From assembly GCA_001969505.1 (NCBI GenBank), contig LSSK01000343.1, positions 1 to 31,937 of the forward strand: a stretch of 31,937 nucleotides of DNA. The letters run 5' to 3'. Source of the DNA: Zancudomyces culisetae. Lineage: Eukaryota; Kickxellomycota; Harpellomycetes; Harpellales; Legeriomycetaceae. A program made the translations under genes and the position numbers. The notes below the pieces were generated by a model. The model did no database searches, was not told the origin of the DNA, and saw only the letters and a list, made by a program, of their open reading frames with translations. Shown one piece after another: positions 19,140 to 28,121 of this stretch; position 1 is the first letter of the stretch; the number at the start of each line of letters is the position of its first letter.

Positions 19140-21589
19140 ATGGTTGTAGTTACCAGTGAGCCCAGAGAAGACAACTTCAAAAGGGTTATAAAGAGAAGCT
19201 ATAGTGACGATAGTGGTAAGTGGTAATAAATTCGAAATAATGGATAGATAAGTATATAGAAGAAAGTGAAGTAAAATATGGGATAAATTGTTGCTGAATA
19301 GATGATGATTCGCCACTATTGATGCGAAAAGGAGCGGTCGTAAAAAAGGAAAAGACAAAAAACGGAGGAGGCAAGGCGCTGGCGGTAAGGAGGATAAAAG
19401 ACGAAGATGACAGTGATGAGGATGCTCCGCTGTTGTCAAGAAAGATCGCAATAAAAAAAGAAAAGAACAAAGTAAGTGCTGTGAGTATGAATGGGAGTGG
19501 AAACGGGAATGGTAAAGAGAATGGGTACGGAAAGAGAGTGAAGGTAGAGAGTGAAGTAGCCAGAAAAAAAATTAAAACAGAAGGGGAGAAAAAGAGGAGA
19601 GTAAAGAGGGAGCAGAAAGAAGAAGAGGAGGCAGAGGAGTATGAGTGGTGGAGAGACCAGAATGGCGATAAGGATGATACAATAAGATGGACACAGTTGG
19701 AGCACCAGGGAGTGTTATTTCCACCAGAATATGTTCCACATGGGGTACCGATCCTATATGACGGCGAAAAGGTGTATTTAGAGCCAGAGATTGAGGAATT
19801 GGTAGGGTTTTTTGCAGCGCTGCTAGAAACAGAGCATGGTGCTAACCCGACGTTCCAGCGAAATTTCTTTAACGAGCTGAAGTTGTTGATGAGTAAAAGC
19901 AAGCGCAAGTATCCAATCAAGGAATTTAGCAGATGTGATTTCAGGCCAATGTATGAATATTTCCAAAAGCAAAAGGAGGAAAAAAAACAAATGAGCAAAG
20001 AGGAGAAGGCAGCACTACTTGAAGAGCGCAAGATGATTGAAGAAAAGTATGGATACTGTATACTGGACGGGAGGCGCGAAAAAGTGGGGAATTTCCGAAT
20101 TGAGCCACCGGGGCTATTTAGAGGACGAGGAGCACATCCAAAAACAGGGTGTTATAAGCGACGGGTGCGAGCAGAACAGATTACAATCAATATAGGCAAA
20201 GATGCGAAGATTCCAGAACCACCAAAGGGCAGTAAATGGGGCAATGTGATTCACGACCAAACAGTCACGTGGCTAGCTATGTGGAAAGAAAATGTCAACG
20301 ACAATACCAAATATGTGTTTCTAGCAGCAGGAAGTTCGCTAAAAGGACAAAGCGATCTCAAAAAATACGAAAAGGCCCGAGAACTGAAGAAGCATATTGT
20401 ACGAATCCGCAAGGACTACATGGCAGCATTAACCAGCAGTGATGGTAAGACTCGGCAGCGTGCAACAGCACTGTATCTGATTGATCGTTTCGCACTGCGA
20501 GCGGGTAACGAAAAGGGCGATGACCAAGCTGACACAGTGGGCTGTTGCTCGTTACGGTATGAACACGTGACTTTTGAAGACGGAAAGGTAGTGTTTGACT
20601 TTCTGGGTAAAGATTCTATACGTTACTACAACAAGGTCGAGGTGCATCCGGCTGTCTACCGCAACCTGGTGAGCTTCCAGCGGGCCGCAAAGACTCCAGG
20701 AAACTTATTATTTTCTCTAATCAACACTGTCGAGCTTAACAAACACTTGTCGTCTCTGATGCCTGGCCTCAGCGCTAAGGTTTTCCGTACCTACAATGCC
20801 TCTCACACCTTCCAGCAGGAGTTGGAAAAGCAGGATGTCACTCCTGCAAGCTCTATCCACGAGTTGACGCTGGCCTACAACCGCGCCAATCGACAGGTTG
20901 CTGTGCTATGTAACCATCAGCGTGCCGTTGCCAAAAACTTTAGCGGTCAGTTGTCTAAAATTGCCGATCGCCTTATGGGTCTGCGCTACGAGTGCCGTCG
21001 TCACATTGATTTGCTCAAACCCAATTTGACCGACTTATCACTTGCCGACCGTGCCAAATACGATCTTGCGCCGTTTGAACAGGCATGCCGTGACGACCCT
21101 GACCGGCCAATCACAACCGAATGGCTGTATTCATATTTTGCTGACTTGCTTACCAAGGATATTGAAAGACTGGAAAAGAAAAAAGCCTCTGATGCCACGC
21201 AATCCAATCTTGATTCTATAGAAGAAAAACTTGCCTCGCTTTCTTCTGAACTTTCCACTCTCAACTCCAAAAAGGAGGCTCTTTCTTCTTCCAAATCCTC
21301 TAAACCATATATTCCCGAAATGTACAGACTTACTTTCAACTCGATTGACAAATCTTTTTCAACTATCCAAAGACTTTACACTCGAATTGTTGCCACAAAG
21401 ACAGCGTTGGTAGACAAGGACGAAAACAAGACTACCGCTCTCGGCACCTCCAAAATCAATTATATCGACCCCAGAATAACCGTTTCTTGGTGCAAAAAAT
21501 TCGACATTCCTGTTGAAAAATTCTTCCCCAAAACTCTTCGTGAAAAATTCAAATGGGCCATGCATGCCGACAAAAATTTCAAGTTTTAA
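19140..21589 (+). CDS. TOP1: DNA topoisomerase I (type IB), with 86-nt intron
   Basis: Type IB topoisomerase relaxes supercoils in nuclear and ribosomal DNA through a 3'-phosphotyrosine. Two exons (19140-19215 and 19302-21589) encode 787 residues. Without exon 1 the first ATG is at 19322 and the N-terminus lacks its acidic start; splicing restores SYSDDSDDDSPLL, like yeast SSDDDDDVPL. Then come a Lys/Glu-rich linker, the core (EYEWWRDQNGDKDDTIRW; GFFAALLET; EFSRCDF; FRGRGAHPKTG), ALRAGNEK with a catalytic Arg, FLGKDSIRYY with the catalytic Lys, and LCNHQR with the second catalytic Arg. A charged coiled linker follows, then the C-terminal domain SKINYIDPRI with active-site Tyr746 (TAT at 21461-21463) and TLREKFKWAM. 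Length is near yeast (769 aa). Synonymous codons change from purine-ending to pyrimidine-ending at about 20450-20700. The gene is convergent with FBA1. Confidence 0.95.
19216..19301 (+). other. TOP1 intron (86 nt)
   Basis: The donor is AGTG|GTAAGT and the acceptor is GAATAG|ATGATG. Exon 1 (76 nt) ends in phase 1 and exon 2 begins in the matching phase; the split codon is GAT (Asp), giving an unbroken acidic motif expected in Top1. The only branch-like motif is GCTGAAT, directly against the acceptor AG, a very short branch-to-acceptor distance like that known in Yarrowia-type introns. Not tested against transcripts. Confidence 0.8.
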
Positions 21590-21674
21590 ATACTTATTAC
21601 TTTATTTATGAATAAACCTAATTTGTAGCTTCCCCATTTTATTTCACCCTAACAAAATAAAAAGATATATAAAT
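21590..21674. terminator. 85-bp bidirectional 3' region between TOP1 and FBA1
   Basis: Both genes end here. The plus strand holds ATGAATAAACC soon after the TOP1 stop, an AATAAA-like signal, and TATATAAA at 21666-21673 near the FBA1 stop; for FBA1 the minus strand gives TTTTATTTTGTT and AT-rich elements. Sites are typical of yeast poly(A) control but cannot be placed exactly. Confidence 0.4.
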
Positions 21675-22751
21675 TTACAAGGTGTTGAGATTGCCCAAAT
21701 CCTTGTTGGCTTCTTTTACTCTGGCGATCATGGTGATTTCTCCTTCTCTGACCCATACTCTTGGGTCGTAGTACTTCTTGTTTGGCTTATCCTCACCTTC
21801 TGGGTTTCCAATTTGTGAGGCCAAGTATGCGCTGCGCTTGTTGACAAAGTCACGCACTCCAACCAAGTATGCCCATTGTGTGTCTGTGTCTACGTTCATC
21901 TTGACTACTCCGTGGCTGACTGCCTCGGTAACCTCCTCATTGGTTGATCCTGACCCTCCGTGGAACACCAAGAACAATGGCTTGTTTGAGGTGCTACCGA
22001 TCTTTTCTGCGACATAGTCTTGGAAGTTCTTCAACAGCTTTGGTTGCAACACTACGTTTCCTGGCTTGTATACTCCGTGCACATTTCCGAATGCTGCTGC
22101 GATGGTAAACATCTTGCTGATTGGGCTGAGTGCCTTATATACATCATAGACATCCTCTGGCTGTGTATACAGCTTGGAGCTATCTACTCCCTCGTGGTTA
22201 ACACCGTCTTCCTCACCACCTGTCAAACCAATTTCCATTTCCAACAACACGTTGATGCGTGCGCATCTTTCCATGTATTTGGCTGTTGTGCTGATGTTGT
22301 ATTCCTTGCTATCTGCTGACAAATCAATCATGTGTGATGAGAACAGTGGCTCACCGTGTTCCTTGAAGTACTTTTCGTCGGCATCCAACATTCCGTCCAA
22401 CCATGGCAACAGGTTTCTTGCACAATGGTCTGAGTGGATAACTACTGGAACTCCATATTGGCTAGCTACTGCGCGGATGTGCAGGGCTCCAGCAACGGCT
22501 CCTGTAATTGATGCCTGGTGCTGATCGTTCTTGACTCCCTTACCAGCATAGAAGGACGCTCCTCCATGAGAGAATTGTATAATGATTGGTGAGTTTGATG
22601 CCTTGGCTGCTTCCAACACTGCATTTATTGTTGATGAAGATGTGCAGTTGATGGCTGGGATGGCAAAGTTGTGTTCCTGGCAGTACTTGAACAACTTGTA
22701 CAAGTTCTCTCCTACAACTACACCTGGTGGTACTACGTCTAAGACTCCCAT
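21675..22751 (-). CDS. FBA1: Fructose-bisphosphate aldolase, class II (zinc)
   Basis: This enzyme splits fructose 1,6-bisphosphate to dihydroxyacetone phosphate and glyceraldehyde 3-phosphate in cytosolic glycolysis, and works in reverse in gluconeogenesis. The frame has 358 residues (yeast Fba1 has 359) and aligns from its first residues (MGV...VGENLYKLF). Visible motifs: AIPAIN (30-35); HSDHC with catalytic Asp108 and metal-binding His109 (106-110); HGEPLFSSHMIDLS (132-145); MEIGLTGGEEDG (172-183); AAAFGNVHG with His225; LVFHGGSGST with His264 (261-270); and NVDTD (286-290). The tail NPEGEDKPNKKYYDPRVWVR is typical of the fungal enzyme. No intron. Codons such as AAG, TTG, GCC, AAC and TAC look optimised for high expression compared with the neighbours. 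A TATA box and stress-type elements lie upstream. Convergent with TOP1. Confidence 0.97.
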   Translation of the reverse strand: MGVLDVVPPGVVVGENLYKLFKYCQEHNFAIPAINCTSSSTINAVLEAAKASNSPIIIQFSHGGASFYAGKGVKNDQHQASITGAVAGALHIRAVASQYGVPVVIHSDHCARNLLPWLDGMLDADEKYFKEHGEPLFSSHMIDLSADSKEYNISTTAKYMERCARINVLLEMEIGLTGGEEDGVNHEGVDSSKLYTQPEDVYDVYKALSPISKMFTIAAAFGNVHGVYKPGNVVLQPKLLKNFQDYVAEKIGSTSNKPLFLVFHGGSGSTNEEVTEAVSHGVVKMNVDTDTQWAYLVGVRDFVNKRSAYLASQIGNPEGEDKPNKKYYDPRVWVREGEITMIARVKEANKDLGNLNTL

Positions 22752-22855
22752 TTTTGCTAAGCTAAGGTTTTTTTCTTTGTGTATTTCAAAATATGAACTA
22801 TATTCTATCGAATATTTTGGTTTTTAAAATTTCTATTTTCCTGGCTCACTATTTA

Positions 22856-22863
22856 TTTATATA
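22856..22863 (-). promoter_or_regulatory. FBA1 TATA box
   Basis: TATATAAA on the minus strand, about 105 bp upstream of the FBA1 ATG, is a full TATA consensus at a normal yeast distance, as expected for a highly expressed glycolytic gene. Confidence 0.6.
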
Positions 22864-22892
22864 CATTTTTCCAAAGTAGTTTTTTCCGCCTT

Positions 22893-22920
22893 CCCCTCTC
22901 CCCTTCCACTCTTCTCCCCT
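22893..22920. promoter_or_regulatory. Three CCCCT (STRE-like) elements upstream of FBA1
   Basis: CCCCT occurs at 22893-22897, 22900-22904 and 22916-22920, reading AGGGG on the FBA1 sense strand, just upstream of the TATA box. These are candidate Msn2/4-type or related C2H2 zinc-finger sites. Confidence 0.4.
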
Positions 22921-23283
22921 CCACACCTTTTTTATCCCTTGCCTTTCCATTTTTCAATTAATTTGGTGTTATTTTTTTACCATTAAAGTAAATGCATGTC
23001 AAAACCATCCAATGGCTAGAACGTATTTTTTTTCGTATATATTTTTTTGTTAGCAAGGTTTTTCCTTTTCTTTTATCAAATTTTCCACTGAGCCTATAGC
23101 TGCAATGTATTTTTCTGGCAAACTGGCACCAAATAAGCGCATATATTTGATCAACATTTTAATAGTACATAAATAAACCTGTATGTAGAACAAAAAACAA
23201 TATTATGCTGGTGGGATTGTTTTCCACATATGGACAGATCTTTACCGAATTTTATTACCTTGCTCCCTCTTATTTTTTTTTTT

Positions 23284-23325
23284 GCTGTATGCTGTATGTT
23301 GTGTACTGTGTACTGTGTGCTGCAT
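23284..23325. repeat. 7-bp-period degenerate tandem repeat, six units
   Basis: Units gctgtat, gctgtat, gttgtgt, actgtgt, actgtgt and gctgcat follow without gaps. The common pattern is purine-Y-TG-Y-R-T. It lies about 530 bp upstream of FBA1. Confidence 0.7.
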
Positions 23326-23702
23326 GTTGGTGAATCGAATCAATTAGATATTTATTTGTTCCCACCTTTTCTAATTAAAATTAACGTGTTTTTTTTACTT
23401 TTTTTTCAAGTGGTAATTTGCATTTGTAAAACATTTATAATCTCCGCCGTTTTTATCAGGCACTTTATCTTTTCGTTTCTTGTGGGTTTTCGAAAACCGA
23501 GTTGAAGATTGGCAAGCTTTTCAGTTGTATAATTAGGTTTTTGTAACATAATTTTATATCAAGACCTTGTCAAGCCTTTTCGATTTTTTTTTTGCATAAT
23601 CATATGCTTTATATATTCTTATCTGGTTTGCCAGTGCTAGATAAACAAACCCAAAATATTTTTTTGCTGAAGGGAAGAGAGCACGTAGCAATTATTGTTG
23701 CT

Positions 23703-23721
23703 TATGCAAACCACTTGCATA
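23703..23721. repeat. Inverted repeat TATGCAA/TTGCATA, 5-nt loop
   Basis: Perfect 7-bp arms (23703-23709 and 23715-23721) around accac. It could be a hairpin or a dyad binding site. Confidence 0.5.
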
Positions 23722-23750
23722 CCTTGTACCAATTCTGCTATCGAGGTGCA

Positions 23751-23773
23751 TTCATACCTTGAAACGGTATGAA
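23751..23773. repeat. Inverted repeat TTCATACC/GGTATGAA, 7-nt loop
   Basis: Perfect 8-bp arms (23751-23758 and 23766-23773) around ttgaaac. It follows 30 bp after the previous inverted repeat, so the pair may belong to one structured transcript or regulatory element. Confidence 0.5.
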
Positions 23774-26595
23774 CCAGTTGATCACACATATACTGCTATG
23801 TTTATTAACATTACTCCCCGAAAAAAGTTTAGGAAAGGTTATGTAAACATCACTTCCATCATACTTATGGCATTTCCTGTCTCCTCAGAGTTACATGAGG
23901 GAAGGGCTTTGTCCTTAAAGGTTCGTCTTTACACTTGCACTTTTTTAATAATTTTCTTGCTTGTGATACCTTATCCGCCTTTAACCACCACCTCTTGTTC
24001 TTCAATCTACAACCCCTAAATCTATGCAAATTTACCCTCATGACCAACAAATTACCCACCCAAGTTAACATGCTGTGAAACAAATTAGGACAATCATTCT
24101 GGGAAATGTACTGCATGTTGCCCCGTGCGCCAATAGTTTCCAAAGTTTATTATGATGATCATACCATGTGAAGAAAAGAAGCGAAGTGTGCTGGTGAAAC
24201 AAGTAGAGAGGAGGGAGAGTAAGATTGGGAAGTGATAAAGTGGGTATAAACGCAAAATTCGACTTTTCAGCCACAAGGCGACGGTTTTTCAAATTTCTTC
24301 TCACTGTTTTTTTTTGTTTCCATAAGGATAGATTAGATTGACTCTATCAAATTTGCAAAAGCAAACAGCGTAAAAGGATAAAGAAAAAAAATCAATCTCA
24401 TTTCTGGGCACTTCACGCAGAAACTCGCAGAGTTCAGAAAAACACATTCTTTTTACTGCATATCCTACCCGAAAGTTTGTAAGTTTCCAAAGTCACTCAT
24501 CACCTTCTTTTGCCTTATGAACTATACTAATGTACACAGCAGCTAGTCTTCCTCTCACACACTTTTTTTCTCTAAAAGCAAAGAATACGATGCCTGATGG
24601 CGAAGTTGAGTATCAATTCTGCTCCTCCTCAAATTTACCACACTCTATCCTCCCCCATCCACCAACTTATGTAATACTGGGTAAAATCACTAGATGCAAA
24701 CATCCATTAAATGATGATATGCCTATGACCATCCAACTCTATCGACCCATAACTCCAACTTTTGAATCACGTAATTTCATCACCGTCTTCGCTTTTATGG
24801 GCTGGCTAATATTTTCGGGTTACACCTTTAACTAAAACAACAACCACGCCATTACGCCGTACCATAAATGTGTTAGGCAGTCCCAGCCACCCAGAAACCA
24901 AAGTATTGATATTACTCCGATGTATTTTCCGGAATAACAAAATCAAACAACAGAAGTTATCAAGTTTTTAACAGCTATACATTTACAAGATTATTACCAA
25001 ACCATCCCTTTATATGGTTACATATCTTCTTTAAATAACAATTTACTCCAATAAGAGGAAACAAGCACTAAGTTTATAATAGGCGATATGTCTATAATAG
25101 GATCAGCTATATATCATAATTCCTGATAGGCAAATATAATATCCTTTTTCACTGTTCTCATTTGTAAAGCAACTACACTTTGCAGATTTAGAAAGTATGA
25201 CTTTACTATCTTGTTGTTTGTTGTGTTTTCTTTTCCTTCCCCATCCAACTTTTTTTTTTTAGCGAATGATACTGTCATCATGTTAATATTTGCATCGATT
25301 CTTATAAATATTTTGATATTTTCTACCACTGGTAATAAAAGTTGTTATCCACTATGATCAATTTTTAGAGAGTTTGCGCTCCACATTTCTTACCATCACC
25401 ATCGATACCATTCCTTTTTTTCAAAGAATGGGCATAGTAATCTCCACATATCCTTTTTTCAAAAATGGCCTGTTTTTTCGTCAAGAAAATGTTAATGTTG
25501 GTAATTGTAAAAACTGGTGATATAACACAGAAAAACAGATTATAATTAGACAGATCAGTTGAATTTTTTTTCTTTACAAACCGTTTTCCTAATCTCTTCG
25601 TCTATATAGCTCTTGGTATTGAGAATACACTCCCCAATAAAAATAATACATGAATAGTGATAATAAATCACAAAAGATAGTTGTGTAGCTGCAAGTCCGG
25701 GTTAAATGCACGTCTGGTCTCTCCAGCCTCCCATGGTAGAGGTTCTTCCGTCGCACTCATGCTATATTTCGAGTTTTTCAACAAGAAATACATTGTTACT
25801 CCTATATATGTAGTGTTTGGGAATATTTGTTGATGGTGTATTTTACCCAATTGCGAAATTATGAGCAAAAACTCTATCAATATCTGTGATATGGCTTGAA
25901 ATAGAAAAAAGGGGAAATTTATTGCAAGAAAAACAATATAAATACACGACCATGGACAGCCAGAACTGCAGTCCATCTACACTAATATATTTATGCTTTT
26001 TTTTATAAAATAAAACACCGCATCACAAACATGCCAATAAAATGAGGCGATACACTGTTATCGAACTCGGTGGGCGATGTTACTGAACGCTCGCTTGTGT
26101 AGTTTTATGTGGTACTTGTTTAGTAAATCCATCTAACAAAAAAAATACTGAACACTTGTTATATTTTCGCAAACAGATTTTATATGAGTTCCAATCCAGG
26201 CTCATTTTAAAAAAGATAAACTCCCTTTGCAACAAGTTAATATCTTTTTCAGAAACAATAAACTGATAAGGAAGATATGCCGAATCCTAATACATAAAGT
26301 TGAATGTTGTTTTTTTGCTTTACCATAGTTTACGTGGCTTTGTTTGGATAGCTTTTACCCACACCAATTCCTCCACAACACCTTAATTTCCTAATAACAA
26401 AAGAAAAAATCAAAAAATGGTCAAATGAACTTCAGCAACCCTTAAAAGTTTTTTTTTTTTGGTTTTGTAGTTTGAAAAAAAAAACTTGTTCTTGTTCTTC
26501 AACATTTTGTATTTTGAATGCCCTCCGTGAGTATTGGCGAACGTATTACATACTCTTTGACTCAATTCATTATAGAATCACACGAAATTGCTACA

Positions 26596-27690
26596 ATGAG
26601 CTTTCAACGTCTAGTATCCAGACAGCTTTTGAAATCGAACACGAGATTAGTACAGGGTAATGGCATGGCAATCTCGAGATTGCAGAATTCCCTTGCTCCC
26701 AGCACTCAATCTTTAAACAAGAATCTAGCTTGCTATTCAACAGTAAATAAAAAATATACTAAAGCGCAAAAAGGTGTCGCAGGAGACAAAGGTACAAGCG
26801 GTGGTAGTGGTGGTAGTGGTGGTGGGAGGGGTAGAATGCCCACTGTTCCGGCAATCCTTGCAGTAATGTCACTTGTCTTTTCGGCTTTTTACATGTTTAA
26901 AGATTCAGACAAAAACAAAGAAATGGCTAAGGTACAAAAGGACGAACTTGAGCAGGAAAAGGAGGAATTGATAGCCATGCTTAAAGAACAGGATAAGCTC
27001 GAAAAAGAAAGCAAAGATAAGACTGTTAGTGATAAAGATGGCGCCGATACGGAGGGCTACGTACCCGGAAAGATAGTTTCGGAGCGATTTAGTCAAAAAG
27101 AGATTGATGAATTCCCATTTGACAAAAAGACCGTGGTCTTCGTACTTGGTGGACCTGGTTCTGGAAAGGGCACAAATTCAGCCTACCTTGTTAGAGACTA
27201 TGGCTTTGTTCATCTCTCGGCTGGTGATTTGCTTCGCGCTGAGCAGAAACGCGAGGGCTCTAAGGTTGGAGAATTGATTGCTCATTACATCAAAGAGGGC
27301 CAGATTGTACCATACGAAGTCACTATTGGTTTGCTAAGAGATGCCATGATGGATCACAAAGAAAGCGACAAATTTTTGATTGATGGGTTTCCCCGCTCGA
27401 TGGAGCAAAAAGTTGCATTCGAAAATGGAGTTACAAACTGTAAATTCGTTTTGTACTTTGAATGTATCGAACCAATCCTAGTCGAACGCATTATGAACCG
27501 CGCAAAGACGAGTGGAAGATCAGATGACAATATCGACTCGCTGAAAAAACGCTTTAAGGTTTTCCAAAACGAATCATATCCCGTTGTTGCAGAGTATCTA
27601 AAATACAACAAGGTTTGCACTGTCAATTGTAACGATTCGGTTGACAAGGTTTATTCCAATACCAAGGAATGCCTCGAGAAGTTTAAATAA
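26596..27690 (+). CDS. URA6: UMP(-CMP) kinase of the Ura6 family with presequence-like N-terminal extension and membrane segment
   Basis: Ura6 phosphorylates UMP (also CMP, dUMP and AMP) with ATP, a key step to UTP and CTP. The C-terminal 190 residues are a complete kinase: P-loop VLGGPGSGKGT, HLSAGDLLRAEQ, FLIDGFPRSMEQ in the NMP site, and a short lid with RAKTSGRSDDN and KKRF. Yeast Ura6 is 204 aa; here about 175 extra residues precede it. Read from the ATG at 26596 (A at -3), the first 60 residues are rich in Arg/Ser/Gln/Leu with no acidic residue, like a mitochondrial presequence. A Gly/Ser stretch, a membrane span (VPAILAVMSLVFSAFYMF) and a charged coiled coil (DKNKEMAKVQKDELEQEKEE) follow. 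An upstream in-frame ATG (26518) would add 26 residues containing Glu and is in a poorer context. The enzyme call is firm; the location is inferred. Convergent with the PH gene. Confidence 0.88.
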   Translation: MSFQRLVSRQLLKSNTRLVQGNGMAISRLQNSLAPSTQSLNKNLACYSTVNKKYTKAQKGVAGDKGTSGGSGGSGGGRGRMPTVPAILAVMSLVFSAFYMFKDSDKNKEMAKVQKDELEQEKEELIAMLKEQDKLEKESKDKTVSDKDGADTEGYVPGKIVSERFSQKEIDEFPFDKKTVVFVLGGPGSGKGTNSAYLVRDYGFVHLSAGDLLRAEQKREGSKVGELIAHYIKEGQIVPYEVTIGLLRDAMMDHKESDKFLIDGFPRSMEQKVAFENGVTNCKFVLYFECIEPILVERIMNRAKTSGRSDDNIDSLKKRFKVFQNESYPVVAEYLKYNKVCTVNCNDSVDKVYSNTKECLEKFK

Positions 27691-28121
27691 AATCGTGAAA
27701 ACACAGTAGAGAGGGGAGAGGGATACTACAGGCTTTGAACTTCTCGACTTGGCTTTGGATTATGATCAAAATAAAAGGCACTGGTAAAGAACATACCATC
27801 TTCCTTTTCTATATCTTTTTCCCCATTACATTTAATTATTATTTGTTATTTATTACTTTTTGAACGTTTAAACTAGAACCTTTTGATATTTAGACCACTT
27901 GGTCTTTTCTACTTTTTGTATATGTTTTAAACTGGTGCATGTTTTGGAGTAATTGATTTTTTTATATGTTGATCATTATCAGCTGTTCTCAGTAACTGTA
28001 GCTTAAGACATTTTTGTATGGTTAGTGTTTTTTTCTTTTTAGCAAGAAGACGGGTGTGCACAATATATTGAAGTAAAAAATAACTACAAAGATACAGAAA
28101 TGCAGTTTTACAAGACAAACT
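27691..28121. other. Convergent 3' region between URA6 and the PH gene
   Basis: 431 bp of AT-rich DNA serving as 3' region for both genes. The minus-strand open frame at 27927-28118 shows no family signal. No RNA gene was seen. Confidence 0.6.

Larger units (their letters stand above)
22752..26595. other. 3.8-kb divergent FBA1/URA6 intergenic region
   Basis: Contains the FBA1 promoter, a 7-bp-period repeat and two small hairpins (all listed), then AT-rich DNA with no recognisable gene. Short open frames at 24590-24835 (plus) and 25668-25976 (minus) are not low complexity throughout but match no family I know. No tRNA or other RNA gene was recognised. A second in-frame ATG for URA6 lies at 26518. 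Confidence 0.65.

Noticed and set aside
19186-20031. 281-codon minus-strand frame opposite TOP1
   Set aside because: Antisense of the Lys/Glu-rich N-terminus of topoisomerase I.
25668-25976. 102-codon minus-strand frame ending GETRRAFNPDLQLHNYLL
   Set aside because: The last 30 residues look protein-like and could be an exon, but no GTAAGT-type donor or continuing exon was found and no family is recognised.
26527-26575. GTGAGT just after the upstream URA6 ATG, resembling a Yarrowia-type donor
   Set aside because: The next acceptor (attatag) does not keep phase with the kinase frame, while the unspliced frame is open.
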